Program-made: the position numbers and the translations under genes | Assembly (NCBI GenBank): GCA_964576535.1 | Contig: CAZNWB010000047.1 | Location: 1-25,100 of the forward strand | DNA from: 2-02-FULL-66-22 sp964576535 | GTDB lineage: Bacteria; Methylomirabilota; Methylomirabilia; Methylomirabilales; 2-02-FULL-66-22 | Reading direction: 5' to 3' | DNA length: 25,100 bases | Shown: positions 6,420-12,774 of the stretch, one piece after another | Numbering within the stretch: position 1 is the first letter of the stretch | How the letters are laid out: each line of letters starts with the position of its first letter | Notes under the pieces: generated by a model | What the model saw: the letters and a program-made list of their open reading frames with translations, nothing else | What the model was told of the DNA's origin: nothing | The model's database searches: none

Positions 6420-7862
6420 GTGCAGCGTCTTCCCATGAGTCCGGACACCCCCCCCCGCACTCAGGTGACGGCGGATCGGCCGGGCGGCACGCCCTCGGCT
6501 TCCCCCGCCGACCCCCGGGCGAGCGGAGTTGACCAAACGACGACACCCCCCGGACAGCCTCCGGGCGATACCGCATCCCGCCCGCCCAGCCCTGCGGCCG
6601 AGACGGACAAGACGGACAAGAGGTCCACCCCAGCGCGTGTCCTGGTGGTGGATGACCTCGCCGAGATCCGGGACCTGCTCCAGGCTTACCTCGAGGACGA
6701 GGGGTACGACGTCCTCACCGCCAAGGATGGGCAAGAGGCCCTCGCCGCCGTCGCCGCACACCCGCCCGACCTGATCCTCCTCGATGTGATGATGCCAGGC
6801 ACGGATGGCTACGAGGTCTGCCGGCGGCTCAAGTCCGACGAGAAGACGGCCTTCATCCCCATCGTCATGCTGACAGCCCTCCAGGAACTGGAGCATCGCC
6901 TGCAGGGGATCGAGGTGGGGGCCGACGAGTATCTCACCAAGCCCTTCCGGCGCATGGAGCTTCTCACCCGCGTCCGTTCCCTGCTCCGGGTCAAAGCGCT
7001 TCACGACCAGGTGGCGGCCTACAATCGCCTGCTGGAACAGAAGGTGGCCGAGCGGACCGCCGCGTTGGAGCAAGCCCTGAACGACCTGAGGGAGATGGAC
7101 CGATTGAAGTCAGAGTTTCTCTCCAACATCTCCCATGAACTGCGCACCCCCTTGACCCCCGTCATGGGATACCTGCCCGCGCTCCTCCGCGAGGAGTTCG
7201 GCGCCCTGACCCCGGAGCAGCGGCGCGTCCTGGCCCACGTCTCTGAAAGCGTGGACCGGCTTCACCGCTTGATTGACGATCTGCTGACCTTCATGCACTG
7301 GGAGAGCGGCGAGGAGGCGGCCCTGCGGGTCCAGCCGGTGGCCGTGGCGGCGGTGGTCGAGGTCGCCGCGGCCAAGGTGTCCGCCATGGCCCAGGAGAAG
7401 GGTGTCCAGGTGATGCGGACGGTCCCCGCGGACCTGCCGCAAGTTCAGGTGGATGTCACCGCCATCGGTCGGGCCCTAAGTCACCTCCTGGATAACGCCG
7501 TGAAGTTCACCCCCAAGGGTGGGCAGGTCACCATCACGGCCCGCTTGGTCGAATGGTCAAGTGGTCAAGTGGTCGATTCGTCCCAACCAGTTGACCAATC
7601 GACGACTCGACCAATCGACACAAAGAAGTGGGTGGAGCTCGCCGTGCAGGATACCGGTGTCGGGATTTCCCCCGAGGCCATTCCCAAGATCTTTGACCGA
7701 TTCTACCAGGTGGATTCCTCCACGACGCGCCAGCACGGGGGAACCGGCCTGGGACTTGCCATCGTGAAATTTATCCTGGACGCCCACGGGGCCCACATTT
7801 CGGTCGAGAGCCTCCCGGGCACGGGAACAACCTTTTCCATCCGCCTGCCGGTCCCCGAGTAA
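6420..7862 (+). CDS. Hybrid sensor histidine kinase with N-terminal receiver domain
   Basis: A 480-residue soluble kinase with no membrane segment. Order: Pro/Thr-rich low-complexity leader (1-70), receiver (72-195; phospho-Asp122 in LILLDVMMP, Lys174), coiled coil (about 197-232), H-box FLSNISHELRTPLTP (His239), then the ATP-binding domain with N-box LSHLLDNAVKFTPKGG (Asn359), D-box QDTGVGI (411-415) and G-box HGGTGLGLAIVK (439-450). Residues 376-401 are encoded by an inverted repeat element and interrupt the strand pair between N- and D-boxes without breaking the frame. The start is GTG 6420 because GGAGGG sits 10 bases upstream; ATG 6435 is the alternative. It probably relays phosphate to or from the neighbouring HD-GYP regulator or the single-domain regulator at 2643-3011 (inference). 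Confidence 0.93.
   Translation: MQRLPMSPDTPPRTQVTADRPGGTPSASPADPRASGVDQTTTPPGQPPGDTASRPPSPAAETDKTDKRSTPARVLVVDDLAEIRDLLQAYLEDEGYDVLTAKDGQEALAAVAAHPPDLILLDVMMPGTDGYEVCRRLKSDEKTAFIPIVMLTALQELEHRLQGIEVGADEYLTKPFRRMELLTRVRSLLRVKALHDQVAAYNRLLEQKVAERTAALEQALNDLREMDRLKSEFLSNISHELRTPLTPVMGYLPALLREEFGALTPEQRRVLAHVSESVDRLHRLIDDLLTFMHWESGEEAALRVQPVAVAAVVEVAAAKVSAMAQEKGVQVMRTVPADLPQVQVDVTAIGRALSHLLDNAVKFTPKGGQVTITARLVEWSSGQVVDSSQPVDQSTTRPIDTKKWVELAVQDTGVGISPEAIPKIFDRFYQVDSSTTRQHGGTGLGLAIVKFILDAHGAHISVESLPGTGTTFSIRLPVPE
7545..7620. repeat. Inverted repeat element inside the histidine kinase gene, GTCAANN/TTGACCA class
   Basis: The left arm consists of GGTCGAAT, GGTCAAGT, GGTCAAGT, GGTCGATT (8-bp register, 7547-7578). 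The right arm holds TTGACCAA, TCGACGAC, TCGACCAA, TCGAC (7591-7618). TTGGTCGA at 7545-7552 is perfectly complementary to 7607-7614. It is built like the intergenic elements but is translated as about 25 residues rich in Ser, Thr, Gln, Asp and Val. Confidence 0.85.
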
Positions 7863-7872
7863 AGACCTCTCC

Positions 7873-7969
7873 CAATTTCAAATTGAAAACCGACAACTGA
7901 CAACCGGTCATCCGAACGGACAACCCCGTTGACCGGTTTCCCATTGTCCGTTGTCAGTTTTCAATTGAG
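7873..7969. repeat. Long inverted repeat, GACAACN/GTTGTCN class, between convergent genes
   Basis: The left arm (about 7875-7911) contains AATTGAAAACCGACAACTGA and CAACCGGTCA. The right arm (7931-7969) contains TGACCGGTTT, CATTGTCC and GTTGTCAGTTTTCAATTGA. These give an interrupted but long pairing. It lies between the kinase stop and the stop of the convergent lipoprotein gene, where it could end transcription from both sides. Confidence 0.85.
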
Positions 7970-7979
7970 TTTTGCCGGC

Positions 7980-8624
7980 CTACTTCGTCGGGGCGGCGCC
8001 GGGGATCGGCGTGAACTCGTGGGTCCGTATGAGTTTCTCCCCGCTGAACCAGTAGCTCACCCCATCGGCGTAGTACCACCAGACCTCGGACACCGAATCC
8101 CCCGCGCCGGACGTCTCCCGCTTTTCGGGCAGGCCGTGGTTTCGCAGAATCCGACCCTTCTCCGAATCCGGTCCGTAGAAAGCGATCTGGCGCTCGATCT
8201 CGGTCCACGCGGGCTGGAATCTGAGCACCTGGTTGACGATGAGCGTGCGGTCCCGACCCAGGAGCTGGGTAATGTCCAGGGGCTCCGGCTGCCGGTACTT
8301 CACGCGGTCGAAGCCCGTCTTGTCGTAGAAGAAAATGTGGAAGTCGTTGCCGGCCGTCGCCGGGACGAACTGGATCCGGTACCGACCCTCGACGTCAGTG
8401 AATGTCTTGACTTCCTGTCGCCTGCGCTCCTCGTATTCCAGGCGTCGGGCTACCAGCTCGAGAGTCCGACCGACGATGACCACCGGGGTATTGGGCACGG
8501 GCCGGCCGGTTTCATCCGAGACCTGACCCGTCACGACCCGGGTCTGCTGGATGTCCACCGTGGCGCACCCCGCCAGCACCACTCCCACAATGAAGCCCGC
8601 AACCAGCGTCCTCGCTCCACGCAT
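7980..8624 (-). CDS. Putative lipoprotein with carboxypeptidase-regulatory-like (Ig-fold) segment
   Basis: A 214-residue protein with a lipoprotein signal (MRGARTLVAGFIVGVVLAGC; lipobox LAGC, Cys20), so it is predicted to be anchored in a membrane. Residues about 30-110 read like a carboxypeptidase regulatory-like domain: VTGQVSDETGRPVPNTPVVI, then FTDVEGRYRIQFVPA. The remainder (YRQPEPLDITQLLGRDRTLI, AFYGPDSEKGRILRNHGLPE, EVWWYYADGVSYWF) ends in a segment resembling SmpA/BamE-like small outer-membrane lipoproteins, where a short repeat reports a computed quantity. That second comparison is only impressionistic. The ATG at 8622-8624 has AGGAGG 7 bases upstream. Function unknown. It stands alone between a convergent and a divergent neighbour. 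Confidence 0.85.
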   Translation of the reverse strand: MRGARTLVAGFIVGVVLAGCATVDIQQTRVVTGQVSDETGRPVPNTPVVIVGRTLELVARRLEYEERRRQEVKTFTDVEGRYRIQFVPATAGNDFHIFFYDKTGFDRVKYRQPEPLDITQLLGRDRTLIVNQVLRFQPAWTEIERQIAFYGPDSEKGRILRNHGLPEKRETSGAGDSVSEVWWYYADGVSYWFSGEKLIRTHEFTPIPGAAPTK

Positions 8625-8659
8625 CTCTTGTCCTCCTCTGTACCCCCCCGACGCCGCCC

Positions 8660-8688
8660 AGCATACCGGAGACAGCGGGTGACCTCAA
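8660..8688 (-). promoter_or_regulatory. Sigma70-type promoter for the lipoprotein gene
   Basis: On the minus strand, TTGAGG (8688-8683), 17 bases, then TATGCT (8665-8660), about 35 bases upstream of the ATG. The -10 box is near consensus. Confidence 0.6.
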
Positions 8689-8763
8689 GTCGAACAGTGG
8701 GGCGCACCTTTTCTGCTTGCCAAGCACACGCCGGGCCGCTAGGGTGCCGCCTCGTGACTCACC

Positions 8764-8798
8764 CTTGACTTCCGTTGTCCGGTTGTCGGTTGCCTGCC
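8764..8798. repeat. Probable half (one-armed) heptamer element, GTTGTCN class
   Basis: The run CGTTGTC, CGGTTGTC, GGTTGCC (about 8771-8793) matches one arm of the element at 7873-7969. I see no matching GACAACN arm, only a short unrelated hairpin (8794-8814). It lies in the divergent spacer between the lipoprotein and the YdjM-like gene. Confidence 0.45.
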
Positions 8799-8852
8799 TG
8801 TGCGTTGCACGCAGACAGGTCAGTTTTTCATTTTGCATTGGAGTGAGCCCCC

Positions 8853-9386
8853 GTGGCATCCCCCATCGGACACATACTCGTGGGTGCCGGCGTGGCGGCC
8901 GCCACGGCCGGCGCCCTGGGAGCGGAGAGCACCCCCGCGCTGTGGGTGGGAGTCGCCGTCGCCTCCTGCGCGCCGGACTTGGATCTCCTCCCCAGCCTTT
9001 GGGGTGTGCCCTACCGGCGGGTCCACCGCCAGGCGAGCCACTCGATCCTGGTGTTGGCGTCCCTGGTGGCCCTGCTCTGGGCGGCCCTGCTGGGGTTGAA
9101 CGTCGGAGGGGATTGGCGATCCCTGGCCCCGTGGGGGGCCGCCCTGTTCTCGCACGTGTTCCTGGATATCGTCTGCACGGGCCCTGCCTTGGGTGAGAAG
9201 GGCCAGGGCATTCCCCTCCTCTGGCCTCTCTCTTCTCATCGCTGGTACGTTCGCCGGCCGATCCTCCCGGACGTGAACCTCCTCGAGAACCCTTCACCGG
9301 CCGCCATCAGCCGCGCGTGCCTCTGGGAGCTCCTGCACCTGTGCCCGGCCGCCGGGGCCATGATCCTCCTCGCCTCTCTCCTCTGA
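8853..9386 (+). CDS. YdjM-like inner-membrane metal-dependent hydrolase family protein (DUF457-type)
   Basis: A 177-residue integral membrane protein. The N-terminus ASPIGHILVGAGVAAAT and the motifs APDLDLLPSLWG (Asp-rich) and RRVHRQASHSILVL match the YdjM/DUF457 family, whose conserved His and Asp residues are taken to bind metal. Hydrophobic segments lie at about 7-22, 29-40, 64-82, 92-107 and 155-177. The GTG start at 8853 has GGAG with a 9-base spacer. The reaction catalysed by this family is not established. Gene context (lipoprotein on one side, tRNA on the other) gives no functional hint. Confidence 0.85.
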   Translation: MASPIGHILVGAGVAAATAGALGAESTPALWVGVAVASCAPDLDLLPSLWGVPYRRVHRQASHSILVLASLVALLWAALLGLNVGGDWRSLAPWGAALFSHVFLDIVCTGPALGEKGQGIPLLWPLSSHRWYVRRPILPDVNLLENPSPAAISRACLWELLHLCPAAGAMILLASLL

Positions 9387-9448
9387 CTCCTATCAGTTCC
9401 TGGCTCGCGGCCACCCAAAGGGCCCCCGGCTCTCGGGCGCGTTTTCCG

Positions 9449-9478
9449 TTGACAATCCGCCGCGCGTGGCGGTAGAAA
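9449..9478 (+). promoter_or_regulatory. Promoter of the tRNA-Leu gene
   Basis: Consensus TTGACA (9449-9454), an 18-base spacer, and TAGAAA (9473-9478). The mature tRNA begins 9 bases after the -10 box, so the 5' leader would be only a few bases. Confidence 0.65.
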
Positions 9479-9487
9479 TGCGCGCAA

Positions 9488-9572
9488 GGGGAAGTGGCGG
9501 AACTGGCAGACGCGCACGTTTGAGGGGCGTGTGAGGCAACTCATGAGGGTTCGAGTCCCTCCTTCCCCACCA
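9488..9572 (+). tRNA. tRNA-Leu (anticodon GAG)
   Basis: An 85-base cloverleaf of the long-variable-arm class. The acceptor stem GGGGAAG (9488-9494) pairs with CTTCCCC (9562-9568), followed by discriminator A and an encoded CCA (9570-9572). The D-loop region is TGGCGGAACTGGCAGACGCG. The anticodon stem is CACGT (9515-9519) with GCGTG. The loop TTGAGGG places the anticodon GAG at 9522-9524, reading CUC/CUU leucine codons. GGTTCGAGTCC forms the T-arm. The discriminator A and class II variable arm fit leucine rather than serine identity. Confidence 0.97.
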
Positions 9573-9586
9573 CGTGCGGGCACAAC

Positions 9587-9622
9587 ACCGGCGGCCGATT
9601 CCGGCCGCCGGTTTGTTGTTTC
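9587..9622 (+). terminator. Rho-independent terminator after tRNA-Leu
   Basis: A perfect 11-bp GC-rich stem (ACCGGCGGCCG at 9587-9597 with its complement at 9602-9612), an ATTC tetraloop, then the T-rich tract TTGTTGTTT. It starts 15 bases after the tRNA CCA end. Confidence 0.85.
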
Positions 9623-9646
9623 CGCTCCAGAGAAAGGAGGCGACCG

Positions 9647-9835
9647 GTGCAGCTCAAGCTCTTTGACAAGAAGCTCGTGGATCTCGCGCGTCTCGAGGCG
9701 GACATCAACCAGTGGCTGGCGGCCAACCCGAAGCTCGTGACCATCCAGCGGGACTTCCACGTCTACCACAACCATACGACGAGAGAGGAGAGCGTGCTGG
9801 TCGCGATGTGGTATGAACCGAAGAGTAGCATCTAG
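9647..9835 (+). CDS. Small conserved-looking protein of unknown function (62 aa)
   Basis: A 62-residue soluble protein with no family I can name. It is mixed charged/amphipathic: a predicted N-terminal helix (QLKLFDKKLVDLARLEADINQWLA) followed by two likely beta strands (LVTIQRDFHVYHN; SVLVAMWYEPK). The GTG start at 9647 has a near-perfect AAAGGAGG (9633-9640) with a 6-base spacer, the best ribosome site in the window. This makes it very likely to be translated. It begins 25 bases after the tRNA terminator and ends 2 bases before the first possible start of the EamA gene, so the two may be co-expressed. The fold suggestion comes from composition only. Confidence 0.75.
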   Translation: MQLKLFDKKLVDLARLEADINQWLAANPKLVTIQRDFHVYHNHTTREESVLVAMWYEPKSSI

Positions 9836-9960
9836 CGATGGAGGAGGCGAGGGAGAAGCGTACCGCAGCCGCCCAGGGGAGTCTCTGGATCCGTAACGCG
9901 GGCAATCCTGGCGGAGGGTCTGCGACACCGGATGTCTCCTGGCAGTTCAGCGCCGTACCC

Positions 9961-10827
9961 ATGGCCCGGGGGACCATCGGGTACATCGTGTTCCTGTGCG
10001 CCCTCTGGGGCGGGAACATGGTGGCCATGAAGGTGGGGCTCCAAGGGGTCCCGCCCGCGGCGGCGGCCGGTTTCCGCTTCCTGCTGGCCAGCATTTCCGT
10101 CCTGCTCTTCGCCGTGATTCGCCGCGCTCGCCTGACCGTGGACCGGGGACTCTGGCCGCATCTGCTCGCCCTAGCCGCCCTCTTCGTCGTCCAGCACGGC
10201 ATCTTCTTCGTCGGCCTGAACCTTACCTCGGCCAGCCGCTCCTCCGTCTTCATGTTCACCCAGCCCGTGTACACGGTCCTGCTCGCCCATTTCCTGGTCC
10301 CCGGCGAGCGCCTGACGCCCGCCCGAGCGGGGGGGATCCTGCTCTCCCTGGCTGGGTTGCTGGCGGTCTTCGGCGAACGGCTGGCCGGCGGAAGCTGGAC
10401 CATGCTCCTGGGGGACGGGCTGGTCACGGCGGCGGCAGTGGGGTGGGCGCTGCAGAGCGTTTACATGAAACTCCTACTATACCGGACGGATCCGTTCGTC
10501 CTGACCCTGTACCAGATGGCGCTCGGCTTCCCCTGCTTCTTCGTCGCCAACCGCCTCTTCGAGTCCCGGCTGGTCCATTTCGTGGATACCAAGATCGTGC
10601 TGGCCTTTGTCTACCAGGGATCCATCATCGCCGGACTGACCTTCGTGGCCTGGACCGCCCTGATGCGACGGCACCAGCTCGGCCAGCTCTCCGCCTTCAT
10701 TTTCCTCACGCCGCTCTTCGGCGTCTTCCTGAGCTGGCTTCTTCTGGGCGATCCGATCACGCTCCCACTCCTCGCCGGCCTTGTCCTGGTGACCGGCGGG
10801 GTCGCCCTGGTCAACCGCCCCGCCTAA
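9961..10827 (+). CDS. EamA/DMT-family membrane transporter
   Basis: A 288-residue protein with the two-repeat, ten-helix plan of drug/metabolite exporters. The first EamA unit starts at GTIGYIVFLCALWGGNMVA and includes LNLTSASRSSVFMFTQPVYT. The second starts near LLGDGLVTAAAVGWALQSVY and ends with QLSAFIFLTPLFGVFLSWL and a final helix. Members export amino acids or other metabolites, and substrate cannot be deduced. The reading frame is open back to ATG 9838, which would add 41 hydrophilic residues. ATG 9961 is chosen because it gives the usual length and N-terminus, but neither start has a strong ribosome site. The stop is directly followed by a heptamer repeat element shared with the convergent permease gene. 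Confidence 0.88.
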   Translation: MARGTIGYIVFLCALWGGNMVAMKVGLQGVPPAAAAGFRFLLASISVLLFAVIRRARLTVDRGLWPHLLALAALFVVQHGIFFVGLNLTSASRSSVFMFTQPVYTVLLAHFLVPGERLTPARAGGILLSLAGLLAVFGERLAGGSWTMLLGDGLVTAAAVGWALQSVYMKLLLYRTDPFVLTLYQMALGFPCFFVANRLFESRLVHFVDTKIVLAFVYQGSIIAGLTFVAWTALMRRHQLGQLSAFIFLTPLFGVFLSWLLLGDPITLPLLAGLVLVTGGVALVNRPA

Positions 10828-10916
10828 GATTGCCGATTTTCGATTGCCGATCAGCCGCGGGCCCGGCGCAGACCCGTCCGGAAATCGAAAATCCACAATC
10901 CCAAATCACAAATCGG
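10828..10916. repeat. Heptamer-arm inverted repeat, GATTGNN class, between convergent genes
   Basis: The left arm is GATTGCC, GATTTTC, GATTGCC, GATCAGC (10828-10855). The right arm is AAATCGA, AAATCCA, CAATCCC, AAATCAC, AAATCGG (10882-10916), all in exact 7-bp register. The first unit starts on the base after the EamA stop codon, and the last ends 4 bases before the permease stop. It could act as a bidirectional transcription end. Confidence 0.9.
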
Positions 10917-10920
10917 ACAG

Positions 10921-11787
10921 TTATTGCCGCAGGCGGGGGTCCAGCGCGTCCCGAAGCCCCTCACCGAGGAGGTTGTAGGCGAGGACCGTCACGAGTATGG
11001 CCATCCCCGGGAAGACCGACAGCCACCAGGCGATCTCGATATTGGCTTTGCCTTCGGTTAGGATGTTGCCCCACGTCGGGGTCGGCGGCTGGACGCCAAG
11101 GCCGAGAAAGGAGAGGGCTGCTTCCGTCAGGACCGCTCCGGCCACGCCGAGTACGGCCGAGACCAGTACTGGAACCAGGGCGTTAGGCAGGATGTGTTGG
11201 AACATGAGACTGACATCCCCAGCGCCGAGAGCCCGGGCGCTCACCACGAAGTCCCTCTCCTTGAGGCTCAGGACCTCGGCCCGGACGAGGCGAGCCACCC
11301 CCATCCACCCTGTGACGCCGATCACCGCCATGATCACGAAGATGCTCGGCTGCAGCATCGCAATGACGGTAAGCAGGAGGAAGAAGCGCGGGAAGGTAAG
11401 CATCACATCCACTCCACCCAACATGATGAGCATGTCCATGGTCCCGCCATAGTATCCGGCGACGACCCCCACTACCATTCCGATCAGCGTGGCAATGCCC
11501 ACGGCCACGAAGCCGACGGCCAAGGACACCCGGGCCCCGTAGACCATCCGGGAGAGCACGTCCCGCCCGATCTGATCCGTCCCCAACGGGTGTCCACCGC
11601 TTGGCGGAAGGAGAATCCGCTTGACATCGTAGGCCGCAGGGTCATAGGGGGCAAGGAGGGGGGCCGTGACCGCGGCGGCGGCCAGGAGGAGCACAACGGC
11701 CCCGCCCGCCAGGGCCAAGGGGTTCTTCCTGAGCTGGCCCCAGACGGCCGCAAGGCCGACGGAGGAGACCGGCTGGACTCGGCTCAC
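10921..11787 (-). CDS. dppC: Peptide/nickel-type ABC importer permease (DppC/OppC family)
   Basis: A 288-residue inner-membrane permease. It has the N-terminal cytoplasmic stretch and first helix (LALAGGAVVLLLAAAAVTAPLLA), the family motif HPLGTDQIGRDVLSRMVYGAR, about six transmembrane helices, and an EAA loop around EVLSLKERDFVVSARALGAG that contacts the ATPase. It ends with the typical LGEGLRDALDPRLRQ. The GTG start (11785-11787) overlaps the DppB stop as GTGA and has GGAGG upstream, showing translational coupling. No ATPase genes follow; they must be encoded elsewhere. Di/oligopeptide transport is the default for this family, but nickel or other substrates are possible. Confidence 0.93.
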   Translation of the reverse strand: MSRVQPVSSVGLAAVWGQLRKNPLALAGGAVVLLLAAAAVTAPLLAPYDPAAYDVKRILLPPSGGHPLGTDQIGRDVLSRMVYGARVSLAVGFVAVGIATLIGMVVGVVAGYYGGTMDMLIMLGGVDVMLTFPRFFLLLTVIAMLQPSIFVIMAVIGVTGWMGVARLVRAEVLSLKERDFVVSARALGAGDVSLMFQHILPNALVPVLVSAVLGVAGAVLTEAALSFLGLGVQPPTPTWGNILTEGKANIEIAWWLSVFPGMAILVTVLAYNLLGEGLRDALDPRLRQ

Positions 11788-12770
11788 GTCTTCCTCCCCG
11801 CAATCCGGATCCGAGGATCGACAATTCCGTAACACATGTCTGCGAGACGATTCCCCACGAGGGTCAGACCCGCCGTGATCGTCAGCAGGCCCAGGACGAC
11901 CGGGTAGTCCCGGGCGAACACGCTCTGGACGGCGAGTTGCCCCATCCCCGGAATGGCGAAAATGCTTTCCACGATGACACTCCCGCCGATCAACCCGGGC
12001 AGCGAGAGGCCGAGGATGGTCACGATGGGGAGGACGGCGTTCCGGAGAGCGTGCTTGTACAGGACCGCCCGGGCTGGCAGTCCCTTCGCCTGGGCCGTTC
12101 GGATGTAGTCCTGGCGAATGACCTCCAGCATGCTTCCCCGCATGAACCGGGAGAGCCCCGCCAGACCCCCAAAGGCCCCAATAAAGATGGGGAGAATCAG
12201 GTGGGAGAGGAGGTCCCAGGCCTGTGCCAGCGGAGCGAGATACTCCCAGTTCAGGGAGCGCAATCCGGAGATGGGGAGCCAGCCAAGCTGGACTCCGAAG
12301 AGGATCATCAATAGGAGCGCAAGCCAGAAGTCGGGCGTCGCAAAGCCGAGGAAGACGAAGACCGTTGTCACCCGGTCGAAGAAGCTGTGACGCCGGACCG
12401 CTGCAAAAACCCCGAGCGGGACCGCGATCAGGTAGATGATGCAGACCTCGATGAGATTGAGGGCCAGGGTGACAGGAATTCGCTCCCGGATCTTCTCCCA
12501 GACGGGGCGCCCGTCCGGCAAGAAGGAGCGGCCGAGATCCAGCCGGACGATCCGGTTCAACCAGTTCCAGTACTGAACGTGGAGCGGCTTGTCCAGGCCG
12601 TAGAGTTGTCGCAGGGTCTCCCGCTGGGCACCCGTGGCCCGTGCCTGGAGGTCCTGCTGCAGCACGGTCGGCTCCCCCGGCGCGAGGTGGATCACGAGAA
12701 AGGCAAGGATGGTGATGGCGAGCATCTGGATGGCAGAGATGACGGTCAGCCGGGCGATATAGGTAATCAT
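11784..12770 (-). CDS. dppB: Peptide/nickel-type ABC importer permease (DppB/OppB family)
   Basis: A 328-residue inner-membrane permease. The start MITYIARLTVISAIQMLAIT is the conserved first helix, followed by the periplasmic loop with LRQLYGLDKPLHVQYWNWL and DLGRSF, the core helices, and the EAA motif DYIRTAQAKGLPARAVLYKH. It ends in VDPRIRI. It pairs with DppC to form the membrane channel. The ATG (12768-12770) follows the binding-protein stop by 4 bases, within one transcript. The substrate is presumably a peptide (family knowledge). Confidence 0.94.
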   Translation of the reverse strand: MITYIARLTVISAIQMLAITILAFLVIHLAPGEPTVLQQDLQARATGAQRETLRQLYGLDKPLHVQYWNWLNRIVRLDLGRSFLPDGRPVWEKIRERIPVTLALNLIEVCIIYLIAVPLGVFAAVRRHSFFDRVTTVFVFLGFATPDFWLALLLMILFGVQLGWLPISGLRSLNWEYLAPLAQAWDLLSHLILPIFIGAFGGLAGLSRFMRGSMLEVIRQDYIRTAQAKGLPARAVLYKHALRNAVLPIVTILGLSLPGLIGGSVIVESIFAIPGMGQLAVQSVFARDYPVVLGLLTITAGLTLVGNRLADMCYGIVDPRIRIAGRKT

Positions 12771-12774
12771 GAAT

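Noticed and set aside
9838..9960. N-terminal extension of the EamA transporter from ATG 9838
   Set aside because: It adds 41 hydrophilic residues unlike the family and there is no good ribosome site. Kept only as an alternative start.
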